Of a DNA stretch of 64,000 nucleotides, positions 47,164 to 59,770 are shown one piece after another. The stretch comes from Polyodon spathula (Eukaryota > Chordata > Actinopteri > Acipenseriformes > Polyodontidae): the NCBI RefSeq assembly GCF_017654505.1, contig NC_054538.1, positions 66,160,524 to 66,224,523 of the forward strand, written 5' to 3'. The notes beneath the pieces were generated by a model, which saw only the letters and a list, made by a program, of their open reading frames with translations, had not been told where the DNA came from and ran no database searches. The translations under genes and the position numbers were made by a program. How positions within the stretch are numbered: position 1 is the first letter of the stretch; each line of letters begins with the position of its first letter.

Positions 47164-48180
47164 AATAAAACCAATACAGCCTGTCTCCAGCACTCCTCTA
47201 AAACCCCAATGCCTTTTAAAATACTAGTTTAAAAACACATACATGACAAAATGGATCCCTAAAGCACAGGAAGGGAGATACGCCTTTAAATTCGGCATCT
47301 CTTTCTTTCCTGTTTGTCTTCCTACCGCCTGCCGAATCAGAGCCCCTAATCAGAGTGTTAATATTAGAAGCATGTTTTGTGTCTAGGTGTCACGTGCACA
47401 GCGCAGCTGTATGTAGATGGGGGTCTGTGCTGGCTGCACTGTGATTTGTGCTCGGTTCCGCCAACCAGCTGTTTGCGTGGGACCGAGGGTCTGAGTGATT
47501 GGACCGTGTGTATGTAAATGTACCCCTGTGTGTGTGAGCCAATAGGGTTCAGGGGGGATCACTATTTAGGAGCTGCCTGCGTGCAGCTTGGGGTCATGTT
47601 GTGGTTTTCATGTAGCTGTGCTTCCTCGAGCTGTCTACCTGAGCTAAACCATTTGATAAGAGAGCGTCCATTTGCCTGCTGTCCCATCGCTTCCTGCTGT
47701 GGACCAGACCCGTTGCCACTACAACATACAGCAGATTGTTAAGTATCTGGAATGTGGATTGAATGCATTGACTGATAGATTACTGCATTTAATAGATTTA
47801 ATGAGTCCTGCTTTCAGTATGCTCTGATGAAAACAACAAGTTAGAACCCGTCAGCATACCTGTTTTTACCTTGTTTTAATTAATAAAGTATGAAAAATTG
47901 ACACAGTTTTGGGGTGTAGACTTATTTAGCAGGAGACGCTGTCTTTTCTCTTTGGCGGTACCAACATCTAAGAAGTGTTTCCTATTAACTTAGCTTGTGT
48001 TTTTCATGCATTTGATGTGCGTTTATTGTGTATTTATTGTGTTTGGGTATTCAAAGTTATTTCTGCTACAAGAGTTGTGTAGCACTAACATTTACAAAAA
48101 TGTACTTTATACAATATTGTGAAAGATACATTTTTTAAATTATTTGTTATTGGAGACTAAATTACTCAGACCCAAAACAT
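46610..48180. other. Unassigned, with a possible LTR-like repeat
   Basis: Contains a pure A33 tract at 47131-47163. A GC-richer stretch at about 47385-47960 includes CACGTG, a CAATAGGG-type box and AATAAAG near 47882, which could be an LTR; no ends or target duplication were found. Confidence 0.35.
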
Positions 48181-48199
48181 TATCTGGACAACTGCCTAC

Positions 48200-49160
48200 A
48201 GCAATTCAATCAAAGACTTGACTATTCCATTTTGGCATGGACATCAGATACATAAGGTTGGAGATACGCAACCTAGTAATAACTTCAGTGAAAGCGGTTG
48301 TACTTATTTGCATTGCAAATTTTCACATCTGCAGTTTCTGCAAGGAAAGTCACTAAAGAACAGTTTGCCCTCACAAAAAACAAACCCCATAATTGATTTG
48401 TCTGCTCCCCATAACTACAATGCTCAAAGCATAAACAGATTAATTCCTTCCAAGCCACTCTCATTGCATTATGCCTCAATAAACAATGACATTCAAATGA
48501 TTAAAATTGCCAGCTCAGGATCTTGGCTTGCAAAAGCGGATTTTAAAGATGCATTTAAAATCATGCCCTTTTATCCATCACAATGGCACCATTTCAGAAT
48601 TAAAGGGAGATCGCATTTTACTTTGCAGTCCACAAATCTATAATTTCTTAACGGAAGCTCTTTGCTGGATACTATTTAACAATTGTAGATTTCCTTCCGT
48701 ACTACATCTTCTTAATGATTAATTTTTTATGTATTTCAAAAAAACCAAAAAAAAAAACAATGTTACTTTCCCTAGGCTCCTTCACTCATTATATATCAGT
48801 TAGGCGCACCCCATCAGAGGACAAAAGATCATTCTACTTTTCAGAGTTTTTTTGGTATAGTTCTTGACAGCGTTAAAATGCAGGCTTCCTTACTCCAAGA
48901 GAAATTACAGCGTACTCACTCTTTCACTGTAGCATACCATGCAGCCGAAACAATTACAAAACAAAAGCTTCTCTCATAGACAGATCATTTATATCCAGCT
49001 AATTACATCTAGCAAAAATCTGTGTACACTTTACAATTGCAGATGAAGGGCTGCCACTCAGATCTAAAGTTTTAAAGATCTAAACTCTCTCTCTTGTCAT
49101 TGGAGCAGCATCTCAGGTTTTCACATTGGGACATCCTTCTTTGCAATGCTGATCCCTCTA
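48200..49160 (+). pseudogene. DIRS-type reverse transcriptase remnant
   Basis: The + frame at 48218-48643 contains NPIIDLSAPHNYNAQSINRL, then LSLHYASINN and LAKADFKDAFKIMPFYPSQW. This matches the reverse transcriptase of fish DIRS elements, including the LAK.D..DA catalytic region. A frameshift moves the continuation to another frame: SPQIYNFLTEALCWIL and SVLHLLND (48603-48720), corresponding to the F.EALCWIL...LLHLLDDF block around the second catalytic Asp pair. Further downstream FGIVLDSVKMQASLLQEKLQ (about 48848-48905) matches the following conserved block. Stops and frameshifts are frequent. Tyrosine recombinase and ITRs were not identified. Confidence 0.8.
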
Positions 49161-49165
49161 TTGCT

Positions 49166-49186
49166 TCGGGGGGGGGGGGGGGGGGG
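49166..49186. repeat. Poly-G tract
   Basis: About 20 consecutive G; rare in such AT-rich DNA and capable of quadruplex formation. Confidence 0.95.
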
Positions 49187-49267
49187 AATTATCAAGGTTG
49201 CAGAATCCTGGCCTCACAAATTAGCTAAATATTTCAAGCTCTACTCTATCACTGCAGCTTGTTCAAG

Positions 49268-49362
49268 ACTGGTGCTGGGACTGCTGGGACTGGTAAGGCT
49301 GGTGCTGGGACTGCTAAGATTGCTGATACTAGTGCTAAGACTGATAGGACTACTGAGGCTGT
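49268..49362. repeat. Degenerate minisatellite (CTGGTGCTGGGACTG-like)
   Basis: Units such as CTGGTGCTGGGACTG, CTGGGACTGGTAAGG and CTGGTGCTGGGACTGC recur with decay towards TGATAGGACTACTGAGGC. The peptide (Leu/Gly/Arg-rich) simply mirrors the repeat. Confidence 0.65.
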
Positions 49363-49619
49363 TTGATGCCACGATTAAAAATACTGATTTAGAAGGCTTT
49401 ACTTTAAATATAGTTTGCCAACCCTCCTATGGCCTGATCTATAGAAACGCTATAACACCTCCTCCTGGGACACCTCATTGGTTCTGTGGACATATGGCAG
49501 GACAAGGCCATTCAGTCTATTTTCACCCATACTGCTGTGAGACCAAACATATCGAAACAATGGACTCAGCTAAACTCTTTCTACGTCATGAACCACAACA
49601 TAAACCCAGATATGCCTGA

Positions 49620-50351
<732 letters not shown>

Positions 50352-50889
50352 TTATTATAGGATTGTCACCTAAAGTACCTATCTTAATGGAGATTCTTCT
50401 ACCCATGGCATCGGTGCCATCGCACAAAAATACAACACATAAAAAGTAGTAGAAAGCAACAACTATTTGTCGTTATACTGGGGAGGGGGGAGGCGTTGCA
50501 ATTGCGCAGGAAAAACATTGATTTATCAAGACATATCGCAGCTAAACATCACACAGGAGTTTCAGCAAAAAAAAAAAAAAAACAATATTAATATAAGAAA
50601 AAATAACATCAGTAAACATTCTTACCTAGACTTGTCTTCTTCTGAAAGAAATGCGTTATAGATTGATTTATTCGTTTCATCTTTGAGTATGTACAGTACC
50701 GAACCTTCCACTAAACAATATATGGGACGACCTAACGAGAACAAAAAATGGGACTGACTCTGAATTCTCTGAATTCATAAGATCATAAGAAGGTGTTGTA
50801 CTACTAAGCGGATCTGGATCAGAATCACTGATCAGTAATCTTGATCCAATTCTGGAGCTACACGCAGTGTAACTGGGGGAACTGACCAA

Positions 50890-51200
50890 TGAGAAGCCAA
50901 CATGTCTGTGTGGCGCGTAGTTTCAATACCCAGTTTACAGTAATGTTACGAAAAAATGACAAATAAAAAAAATAATTATTTAAAAACATGTCGATTATGA
51001 CACTCTTAAAAATTACTTTTTTTCTTCCAGAAATGTACCTAGCCATTTCAAAACTAACACTAACTCGCCACACACACACATGACCTTTCCGTAGCCCTAT
51101 AGGGTCTGTGCACAAGATGGCGTCAATGGGCTTCCGGTTATACCGGCAGACTTACTTCCTGTTTAAAACTTGTTGATGGTGATCGTAGTTCGTTTTTGGT
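50890..51200. promoter_or_regulatory. Promoter-like cluster of ETS, YY1 and CCAAT motifs
   Basis: Within about 300 bp lie GACCAATGAG (CCAAT), CAAGATGGCGTC (YY1-like, about 51112), CTTCCGGTT (ETS core, about 51131) and ACTTCCTGTTT (about 51152). This combination marks many TATA-less vertebrate promoters. No first exon or downstream gene could be tied to it, and LTR or transposon ends can carry such motifs too. Confidence 0.3.
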
Positions 51201-51204
51201 GTAC

Positions 51205-53480
51205 TCGTGTTTGTTGAAGATTATTTCGTTATTATTCTGTTAGATATTGTTTTATTAATACAATCAGTGCCACAGGTACAAAACCGAAATCTGTGAAATA
51301 TCAGAAACGAGAGGGAAGCACCTCAGAGCATTGCTGTGTCTTTTTTTGTTCAACGTCGAGAGTAAGCTTTCACTCATTTCCCGTAAATGAAAAACTTCAT
51401 TATGCTGCTTTATTTGTATACTCTTAACAGACACTCATACCCAGGCTTTACTTGCACATGAACTGCATACAGGCTACCCATGGTTCTCGGATTGTGCCAC
51501 CTTTTGTTCTGTTTCAGTACAGCTGTGAACTGGAGGAACAACAGGTGTTCCCAGCTGCAAATAGTGAGCTGACTGGAACAGTAGTGCAAATGTGTGGTTG
51601 CACAAGGCCATTCTAGCTGCACATGAGCACTGGCCACGCGTCAGTATAAATGGGTCTGAATCCTTAACACAATCTGTAGTAAAACAAATGAATTAAATAG
51701 AAGTCATAAAACACCACACATTGACAACCATTAAACAAAGGAATTCCCAACTAGAGGAATTTATAACTAAGTTTGTTAGTACACTAAAGTTTTTAGTATT
51801 TAGTATAACTTAAAAATAAACGATTGATCATGTTCATTAGTGTAAAAAAGTATTAGAAACTTTAATAATGCAAAGAAATTTTAATTGAACTCATGTAACT
51901 GTAAATCAAACCTTGAACTTGAACAACTTGAACAACAGCTACACTAATTTGTATCCTTCACTCAAACTGTGCGGCTTCTCATTCTTCTTCATCGATCTGA
52001 AACAACTGGCCCTCACACTGATTTCACCTGTCAGCCTGTCTTTGTTTGATACTGGTTAACAACAACAATATAGACGTTATGTCTGAGGGAATACAGTGCT
52101 TGAAATAAAATATAAAACCATCATACCATTACAACAATAATTTGATGTTGTTGTACAGTTTGCCACTTAGCTAATTTTATCATAAATGTATTAAATTCCA
52201 ACTGGTTATGCTATCATCACGATATAGTACATGTTATTATTTATTTTCTTAGCAGAGAGACTTAGTTAGAGTTGTCACAGAATATACATATTTCAGCATT
52301 CACAATACAGTAAGAGCAGGTCAAATATACAATGACCTCAGTCCTAAGAGTAACTTTAACTAAAATACTTACAGTTCGATAATCACAATATAGTAAGAGT
52401 ACATACAATACACTTCATATTTTAATGTATTAACATATAAACAACAATATAACGTACTCATTAACCAAGTATCCTTATTAAATATTGATTTTACCACAAC
52501 AGTTTTACGGCTATGCAAAGACTGAAAATTTTAAACAACTCCCCCTCATAGTTGCAGAGGTAGCTGGAAACGTACATTTTCAAACCCTTTTCCAGTTTGT
52601 TTGATGGAGCTTTGCTGCACAGTTTAACTATTCTATGGACATAGTGATCCTTGGTAAGTCCTGAAGGCAACGTGTATAAAACAAGGCCATGGCACACTTC
52701 ACAAGCTGTCATAAATCTGACTTGAATACTGTATTCTAACGCAAGCAGACATTAACCGGTAGCAACTATGCTGGTATAAGAGAATGTGGAAGTAGGATGT
52801 GCACAGAGCTTATGTACTTTATGAGCCACTGTGACTGTATATAGCCGTGTTATACACTGGGAGTTGTAGTTGCTTAATAAGTTTAATTAGGGGTCACATT
52901 TTGCCCAAGACTTACACAATGCACTGTGCATAGAGACATATTTCTAAACAAACAAAGTGCAAATCAGTACATAAAATAAAAGTGTTACTGCAGAGCTTTA
53001 CACAGTACCTTCCACAGTTGTGTTCAAAGAGGTAATCTCTATCCATTCTCTTATTGTGCGCTCCAATAATGGAAGGCTGAGGCACATACATCTTTTGTAA
53101 GATTGCAGGTTGCTTTGGCCAAACCATCAGTAAGATTGGTTGCCACAGTGGCCTAGCTGTTATCATACCAGCTAACTTTCTGCAGGCAATCATCCCCCCA
53201 AAGAATCTGATTACCCTGTTGCACATCTACACCACTGGGGTTATGTGTATGCCAAGCATGGTTCCTTAATTTGCTATACAGATCTATAAAAAAAACATCC
53301 AAGTATTTAAAAAATAAAAAAAAGGAAAAACAGCAGTTTTTTTTCACCACTCTGAATCTCAAAAAGTATTCAATCAAATGCTCCCCCTTCACAGGGTTTG
53401 TTGAGCTTGCCAATCCAACCACACATAACTTTTTCATTGGTGGGGTTTTACTCCCCCTTTGAGCTGGTCAACCAGCACAT
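51205..53480. other. Unassigned sequence
   Basis: No coding region or named repeat could be supported; short open frames show no family signals. Confidence 0.45.
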
Positions 53481-53552
53481 ACATTATATATATATATATA
53501 TACTTTTCATTTAGTACTGGTCAGTACACAATTCTTTATTTACTTTGTACTT

Positions 53553-53576
53553 ATAGATAGATAGATAGATAGATAG
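53553..53576. repeat. (GATA)n microsatellite
   Basis: About six GATA units; a small (TA)n lies just before at about 53484-53502. Confidence 0.9.
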
Positions 53577-53639
53577 CATTGTTAAATGATTTATTAAAAC
53601 CCTAACATCAATATACATCTATATATAAATTAAAAGGCA

Positions 53640-53905
53640 ATCAAATAATAATACACAGTATATGTGTAGACTCAAGACTCAACTCAACTTTAGTATGTAT
53701 TTTGTCTCACTGGTTCAGTCCAGTCACTCCCAAACTCCTTCTCCAAAAAAATGATTTGTCTTCCTTTATATGCATGTGGCCATTCCCCAATTAGTACTCA
53801 ATTATCTATTTAGAGAATGGCCACATTACACCTGTGGGTCCTGATGGGGATGGGGTTAATTCCATCCCAGCCAAATTTGCATTCAAATTCCACTTATAAC
53901 AATAA
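53640..53905 (-). mobile_element. Possible LTR-like repeat (minus)
   Basis: On the minus strand GGCTGGGATGGAATTAACCC, an internal GAATGGCCACAT inverted with ATGTGGCCATTC, and a CATATAAAGG TATA-like box occur in order. The inverted GTGGCCATTC arms (about 53776 and 53816) are clear; the LTR assignment is tentative. Confidence 0.3.
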
Positions 53906-53909
53906 TTCT

Positions 53910-55680
53910 TTTAAATATGTATGAGTATGTATGAGTATATGAGTATAGTCTTCAAGATGGTTCCATTATTTTGTCCAGTTTTTACTAACTCTATTTTCCA
54001 GGTAGTACAAACGCAAAAAGTATTAATTGCAGAGTGAAATTGTAATCACTTTACACAAGGATTGTTTGTAGGCTGATTACTCATAGAAAACCAAACACAG
54101 CATTTAATAATACATTTCACATTACTGAAGCGTGACAGTAACAACAATACAACTGGAAAGAAAAAAAAATCATTAGAAGTAACTCATGTAGCAAACTTAT
54201 ATTGCAACATGAATGTTAATTTTTTTTTTTTAAATACAAACTATATTATCCTAATGTGCCTACAGCCAGCTGTACTAGAGGTATTAATGAGTGGCAATTT
54301 ATTTCAAGGAGATAATAACGTGAGGCAATGCAGTTCATGGTAAAAAGGGTGGTATTAACATAAATTAATTATTCATGCAAGCTGGTCAAATGCCACAGAA
54401 AAAATACTGAGAGAATGTTTGTGAATTACAGTGGAAGAAAGGAGTAAAGTTTGGAGGATTGATACTATAATAGCACACCTCCAGTCTGAACTCTAGTTTT
54501 ATCACTGGTACGTGAATCCAGTTTGTGTTGCTGTTGCTGCTGTTTACCTAAAGGGTGTGGCACTCTACATGCTGCAGGGCATTTTCTCTTTATTGAGTGC
54601 AGGGCAGCATGAGAACAGAACTGATAAAATGACACTGGGGCAGCCCCCTTTTTGTCTTTTTTGCACAATGTTCAGCTGTGTATTTAAGCAGGTTTTATAT
54701 ACTCCCACGCCAGAATTGCCCGAGATTAGTTAAGCTATCTAGTATTTTTCATTACCAAGTTTTTCTTTTAAAAACATTTAAAATGTTATCTTCACATTAT
54801 CATCATCTTCACATTATCATCACAGCCTTTGTTAACATCCAGATGCTTGCAAATTGCTCTCTCTATCTTGATGCTGCCCTTGGGCACCAGAGACCATCTT
54901 GTCCAGCTGTTGCCCATTCTGCTGCCCAGATTCTCTGCCTTTGATGTTCCGTCTGACTTATTATCAACTATTCTTTTGTTGGATTTCATGTTATTTGTCC
55001 CCGTTATAGTAAGCAGACTTTGTACAGTGTACTCTTCCGGTTCAATTTTCTATGCAAGGGCCAGCGAGAACCTCTGTGATGTTTGTCAAAACACATTGGT
55101 TGAAGGACTTCCTTTCTTGATACTTCTGGCTTAAACAAGCTACAGTACTGTAGTTTTCCAGACACACTTGACCTACCTCTCTTATCTAAACTCCACCCTG
55201 CACAGCAGCACAGCATGTAGGGACATCACGTGTGGAGATAGACGCAGCAGGCCTCCATGACAAATTGAGTGAAGAGCTTTGCTGCAGGTTACACAGCTGA
55301 CAGATGAGAGTTCAGCAGGTGGCTTCCAAACTAAGGTGTAAAAAACAAAAAATAACAAGTGATTGATTATTGTGTCACTTGTTACATTTCCAGCTGAGTA
55401 ATTTCATAGCTCCAAAATACAGGACTAATTTGTATGCTCTATTTTAATTGTACATTTTAAACTATTTTTTCTTACTAGCGCTGAATGTTTTTGAGGTGCA
55501 TCAGTAGGAAAGACTATATAAATCTAAAATATGTCAAAGTGTTGCATTACCGTAATGGATCAAGAAAAGATCTATTAAGACTGAGGCATGAGTACCAAGT
55601 ATTTATACTTGCAGTACCCATCTGTCTACTGTAAGATTGTATGATCTTGCTTTAACACAAGTATGTGGAAGGGAACAGCT
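53910..55680. other. Unassigned sequence
   Basis: No supported gene. A direct repeat ATCTTCACATTATCATC occurs at about 54789 and 54807. Confidence 0.4.
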
Positions 55681-55689
55681 GGTGTAGAT

Positions 55690-55775
55690 ACCGAAGGTCC
55701 AACCAGGCTGGGTACACTGAGGGTCCTACAGGGGTCTTCGCTCAGCCTGTTACTGTTCAACCTTTATATACAGTA
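55690..55775 (+). pseudogene. Tiny non-LTR reverse transcriptase fragment
   Basis: The + strand reads LRVLQGSSLSLLLFNLYI, close to the G.LQG..LSPLLFN.YI block before the catalytic YADD of non-LTR reverse transcriptases. Only about 25 codons are recognisable and a stop follows. The source LINE is unknown. Confidence 0.45.
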
Positions 55776-56553
55776 ATCATTGGTTCCTTGTTTCTAGGGG
55801 ATTTAAATTGAATTTACTCCATCTGTCTCGCAGATACAGGGCTGTGTGTATATGACTTTTCCTAAATGTATGTCTTAATTATCCTGACAAAGTTTGAGAT
55901 GCAGGGTTGCAAAATTAAGGGAAATATAATACCCTCATACCTAGAACTACCAGACCCAGACAGATTGACCACTATACAAATGTGTTTTGCTTGTACAGTA
56001 CCTTAGTGTTTTATTAATTGTATTTTTCAACCAGGACTCATATTATCTAATCACATTTCAAATGATCTAGTGTGGCATCTGTAATCTAAGATGTCTATTG
56101 TACCTCAGTCAGGCGTCCACTGAGTGTCAGTTATGTAAGCAGGTAGGGTATCTCCTGTGATCTATTTTTAGATTCACTCAGGTTACTAAATATATCAGAA
56201 CCAATCACTGTTCAATAAATAGATCAGCACAGTCTGCAGCCTTTAGTTTACATGGCTTCTTGTCTGAGCTGTGAAAAAGAGTCGCCAAACGTATGACTGC
56301 TGATCAATGTTTCTGAAAATGAATCTAGAGACAAAGTTGCCACTGACAGAAAATTGAATGATAAAGAATGGGGTTGTGTAGGAGAAACGTGCAGCAGCAA
56401 TGAGAGTAAAGACAGTGACAATGAATTGCCAAATGTGTATTGTGCAAACACTTAGGCTTCTTTGAGAACATACTGTGCTGTTGCAATTGCATAGATTTTT
56501 AGTTATATAGTTTGATGTGTATTTGCTCTTTGTTGTGTCGAGAAACAACACAG

Positions 56554-56719
<166 letters not shown>

Positions 56720-57173
56720 CACAGCACTGAACTTGTTTGTGGATCACCAATGGGGTACATAATGTAAAAACAAGTGCCTAATTTTTTCATTTTTTTCTGC
56801 TACTTTAATGAGATCGATTTATATACTAATTTAGTGATGTTACACTACAAAAACCCTTTACTTCAGCTGTCATAAATGTGTTACACAATTTTTTTACACC
56901 ATTCTTCGGAAATTCTTAAAAAAGAAAGATTAAAAAAAAACAAAAAAACATGGGGATCCCCCTCCCTCCCTCAGATCTGCATTGATCACATCAATAGCCC
57001 TGGGGGACTGAGCAAAAGCAGGAAACCACCAATTAGAGGAGATTTTTCATCTCTGGGTTTTCATGACAATATTTTTCCAGTACTTTGTTTTTTTTTACTT
57101 GTTGAAACGGCTACTTGTATGCAAGGATTAAATCTGCATTTGTAGAATACCTGTTCTCATTTGCTTCCCTCAC

Positions 57174-57362
57174 AGAGAAGTTTCAGAGTGAACTGAGTAC
57201 TAAGTGGATACTGAATGTCATCAACGCAGGCAGCCACATCTTGAAGGGAAAAAAGTACTTCAGCAACATGTTAGATCTGATAGTCAACAACGGCAAACTG
57301 TTCAGAAGGGCAGTAGCTATTCTCCAGCTAATCTTGTTACAGAGGACCACAAGCAGCTATAA
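57174..57362 (+). CDS. Candidate internal exon, unidentified protein
   Basis: A pyrimidine-rich stretch ending TTCCCTCACAG precedes an open frame reading EKFQSELSTKWILNVINA, then HILKGKKYFSNMLDLIV and FRRAVAILQLILLQR, to a possible donor after TATAAA (GTAAAT). The peptide is rich in amphipathic helix and lacks low complexity, so it looks like real protein. I do not recognise the family. A second AG two bases later would give a phase-0 start that matches the phase-0 donor. It could also be an old transposon ORF. Confidence 0.35.
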
Positions 57363-57737
57363 AGTAAATGTGATTCAACGTTTCCACACCTACTGTCTGC
57401 ACATTATATATTTGAGATAGTTTCATAATATCACCATTTAAGTTGGTAGCCCCTTCATTGATATGGGAAGTGAAACCGGTGTCAACTGGAAAAAGAAAAC
57501 AAGCCCCATTACGATCACATTTTATTCATTCCAATCATATTCCTCACACTAGCAGATAACATGATATATCCAGTTTTGGAACACACCCAAAGCATACATG
57601 CAGAAAGCTATAGGGGAAGTTCAAACTTAAGAATGAGGAAATGTCCCCAAGTAAATACAACCTGGAACATCCTTACTGTATATTTATTATTTTAACTAAG
57701 TATATACTGAACCTGTTTTTTCCCTTTTCCCTAGAGA

Positions 57738-57916
57738 TTCACAAGTCGCTGCCCCATCAATGCCAGGAGCCCTTTTTGAAGTCAATCTATGAGACCGAGG
57801 AGCTAAGTGATGAAATAAGAAATGCAGAGATCTGTACTCACACCACACTAGTGGCCACAAAGTTCAAGACTAATAAAAACCCTTGTATTGTCTACAGTTT
57901 GATAATGGAGGGGTGA
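57738..57916 (+). CDS. Candidate terminal exon, unidentified protein
   Basis: TTTTTTCCCTTTTCCCTAGAG precedes an open frame reading IHKSLPHQCQEPFLKSIY, ETEELSDEIRNAEICTHTT and KFKTNKNPCIVYSLIMEG to TGA at 57914-57916. The polypyrimidine tract is strong. Using the second AG gives phase 0, compatible with the candidate exon 375 bp upstream. No family was recognised. If joined, the two would form a helical C-terminal region of about 120 residues, but no upstream exons were found. Confidence 0.35.
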
Positions 57917-58238
57917 CCTGGAAGAACTTAATATCCTATAATTGAACATTCACTCATTTTTGCATAATATTACCATAAAAACTGTTGTTTGGAAAATGTA
58001 GAACATATTTTGTTTATCTATAGTTGAAAAATTGTCACCATGGGAATATCCAAAGTCATTAAATCCCTGTCAATCTGTTTTTGCAGGTGGTGCCCACAGC
58101 AGTAGCACTCTTGACTCAGGGCTCAGTAACAGAAGCTCAAACATTCTGATGACATTTGTAGTTTCAAACGTTCTGTGATGGTGTTCGTTGTCATCCTGTT
58201 TTTATTGGGTTTTCTTTTTTTAGTTTTTATATATTATT

Positions 58239-58240
<2 letters not shown>

Positions 58241-58310
<70 letters not shown>
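58241..58310. repeat. (AT)n microsatellite
   Basis: About 33 AT units. Confidence 0.97.
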
Positions 58311-58311
<1 letters not shown>

Positions 58312-58319
58312 CCCTTGTT

Positions 58320-59396
58320 AATTTACCACAATGGTAACTGTCCCCAAATGATTCCATGGTTTACTGTCATTGAATAGACTCATAAGCTGTCAATTGACAG
58401 CATAGCAATAGTAGTCTGTCAGTGAGACAAGTTACTCATTAAGTTTTTTATTATTAAAAACCAGGACCTTAAAACAAGGAAAGACCAAAGCACTTGTCAT
58501 ATAATATCTACGAGGATGCATTGAGACAACAGTCACCCCTAAAATATATCATCCTGAACTTCATCTCAGTTTTTATCTCCTTGTGCACTCAATGAATCCG
58601 TGTTGTGAATCCATACACCGTAAGGTTAGGAGGATCATATAATCAAGCCGTTTACAACATACTTTACTTTAGCGACGGTGTTTAGGGATTTTTTAACAAT
58701 AATAGATTGCTTGACTTTAAACACAATCATGCATGGTATAGAAACAAATTATTGTATTTCACTTTTAATGCTTTTTTGTATTTGTTATTTTATACATATT
58801 TGAATCATCCTTTTTTATCAATTCATTTTTACCAGTGCATCATCCTAGCACTGTTTACCATGAATCAATAATTTATATATTGAGATTCAATAGGCAAAAA
58901 AATAAAAAAAAAATCTACTGGCTTTAAACCAGGCACAAACAAAGACTCTGGGACACATTAAAGATAAACTACAGGAAATAAACAGTGAGAAATAAAGTAA
59001 TTCACTTTAGCATTTGTGGTGGCCATCATTCATCATTTAATATGCAGTTATAGTGAAGCTATGCAGACCGGTTTGTTCACTAATCTATCATGTACAGTAA
59101 TTAACTTGTATAGGCTTTGCTTCAAATCCGTCTTAAGTCACAAATAAAATGAGTTTAGTGTACTCAACCAAGACTGAAGTAGATATTAGCCAGCTCACAA
59201 AACCGTCATATTTCACTACATTATTATTATTGAAAAAAATATATCGATAAAAGGGACTTTTTAAAAGGCTCAGCAGTGTAAATTACCTGGTGTACAGTAA
59301 ACCGTACTTAAAACAAGGCAAACCTGTTCTTGACATTCTTTTGGCAAGGGAGGCATTAATAAGTGCTTCTCTCCACATTATTGCTTCATTTTCACA
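58320..59396. other. Unassigned, probably intronic upstream of the SH3 exon
   Basis: AT-rich and without coding signal. It directly precedes the splice acceptor at 59396-59397, so at least its right part is likely intron 1 of the kinase-like gene. Confidence 0.4.
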
Positions 59397-59397
59397 G

Positions 59398-59701
59398 AGG
59401 CAACAGCAATGGGAAATGTTGCTTGTTGTAAAGAACACTGCACAGGATGCCCATGCTCTTGCTGCCTTTACCCAGTGGAGAATGATGCTTTAATCTACTG
59501 TAACCCCATGAGTGTCAGTCTGTATGACTACACTGCTCGCACTGCTGAGGACCTGAGCATACAGAAGGGGGACCGACTGGAAATACTGAAGGAGGAAGAG
59601 GACTGGATATATGTGAGGAAACAAGTAGAAGAGGGCAAGGAAGAAGAGGGATATGTTCCCAGGAGTTTTATTAGGCTGGTAGGGAGTATTGAGGCTGAAC
59701 C
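59398..59701 (+). CDS. First coding exon of Src-type (FRK/PTK6-like) kinase: SH3 domain
   Basis: CATTTTCACAG (acceptor) is followed by an 11-base leader and ATGG at 59409. The frame runs 97 full codons plus two bases and ends in a consensus GTAAGT donor at 59702, phase 2. Residues 1-19 begin MGN and contain seven cysteines (6, 7, 11, 14, 16, 18, 19): Gly2 suits N-myristoylation and the cysteines suit palmitoylation, which would anchor the protein to membranes. Residues 36-92 form an SH3 domain: SLYDYTARTAEDLS (ALYDY motif), GDRLEIL, a single Trp66 and GYVPRSF. It ends EAEP, where FRK and PTK6 continue into a WFFG SH2 start. ARTAEDLS is closest to FRK as I know it. SH2 and kinase exons are not in the following 4 kb that I can see; an SH3-SH2 adaptor is the alternative. 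Confidence 0.85.
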
Positions 59702-59729
59702 GTAAGTACCATACTCATTTTGAATTTAC

Positions 59730-59737
59730 TGTGTGTG

Positions 59738-59769
<32 letters not shown>

Positions 59770-59770
59770 C
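59730..59770. repeat. (GT)n microsatellite in the intron after the SH3 exon
   Basis: Some 20 GT units with one TTT interruption, 29 bases after the donor. Confidence 0.95.

Noticed and set aside
49146..49619. 157-codon open frame rich in Gly and Leu
   Set aside because: Its first half is translation of poly-G and a degenerate minisatellite; the rest (PPPGTPHWFCGHMAGQ) is complex but I could not place it, so no gene is called.
50677..50889. Minus-strand frame with SRLLISDSDPDPLSS
   Set aside because: The acidic SDSD stretch recalls transposase N-termini, but there is nothing after it to support that.
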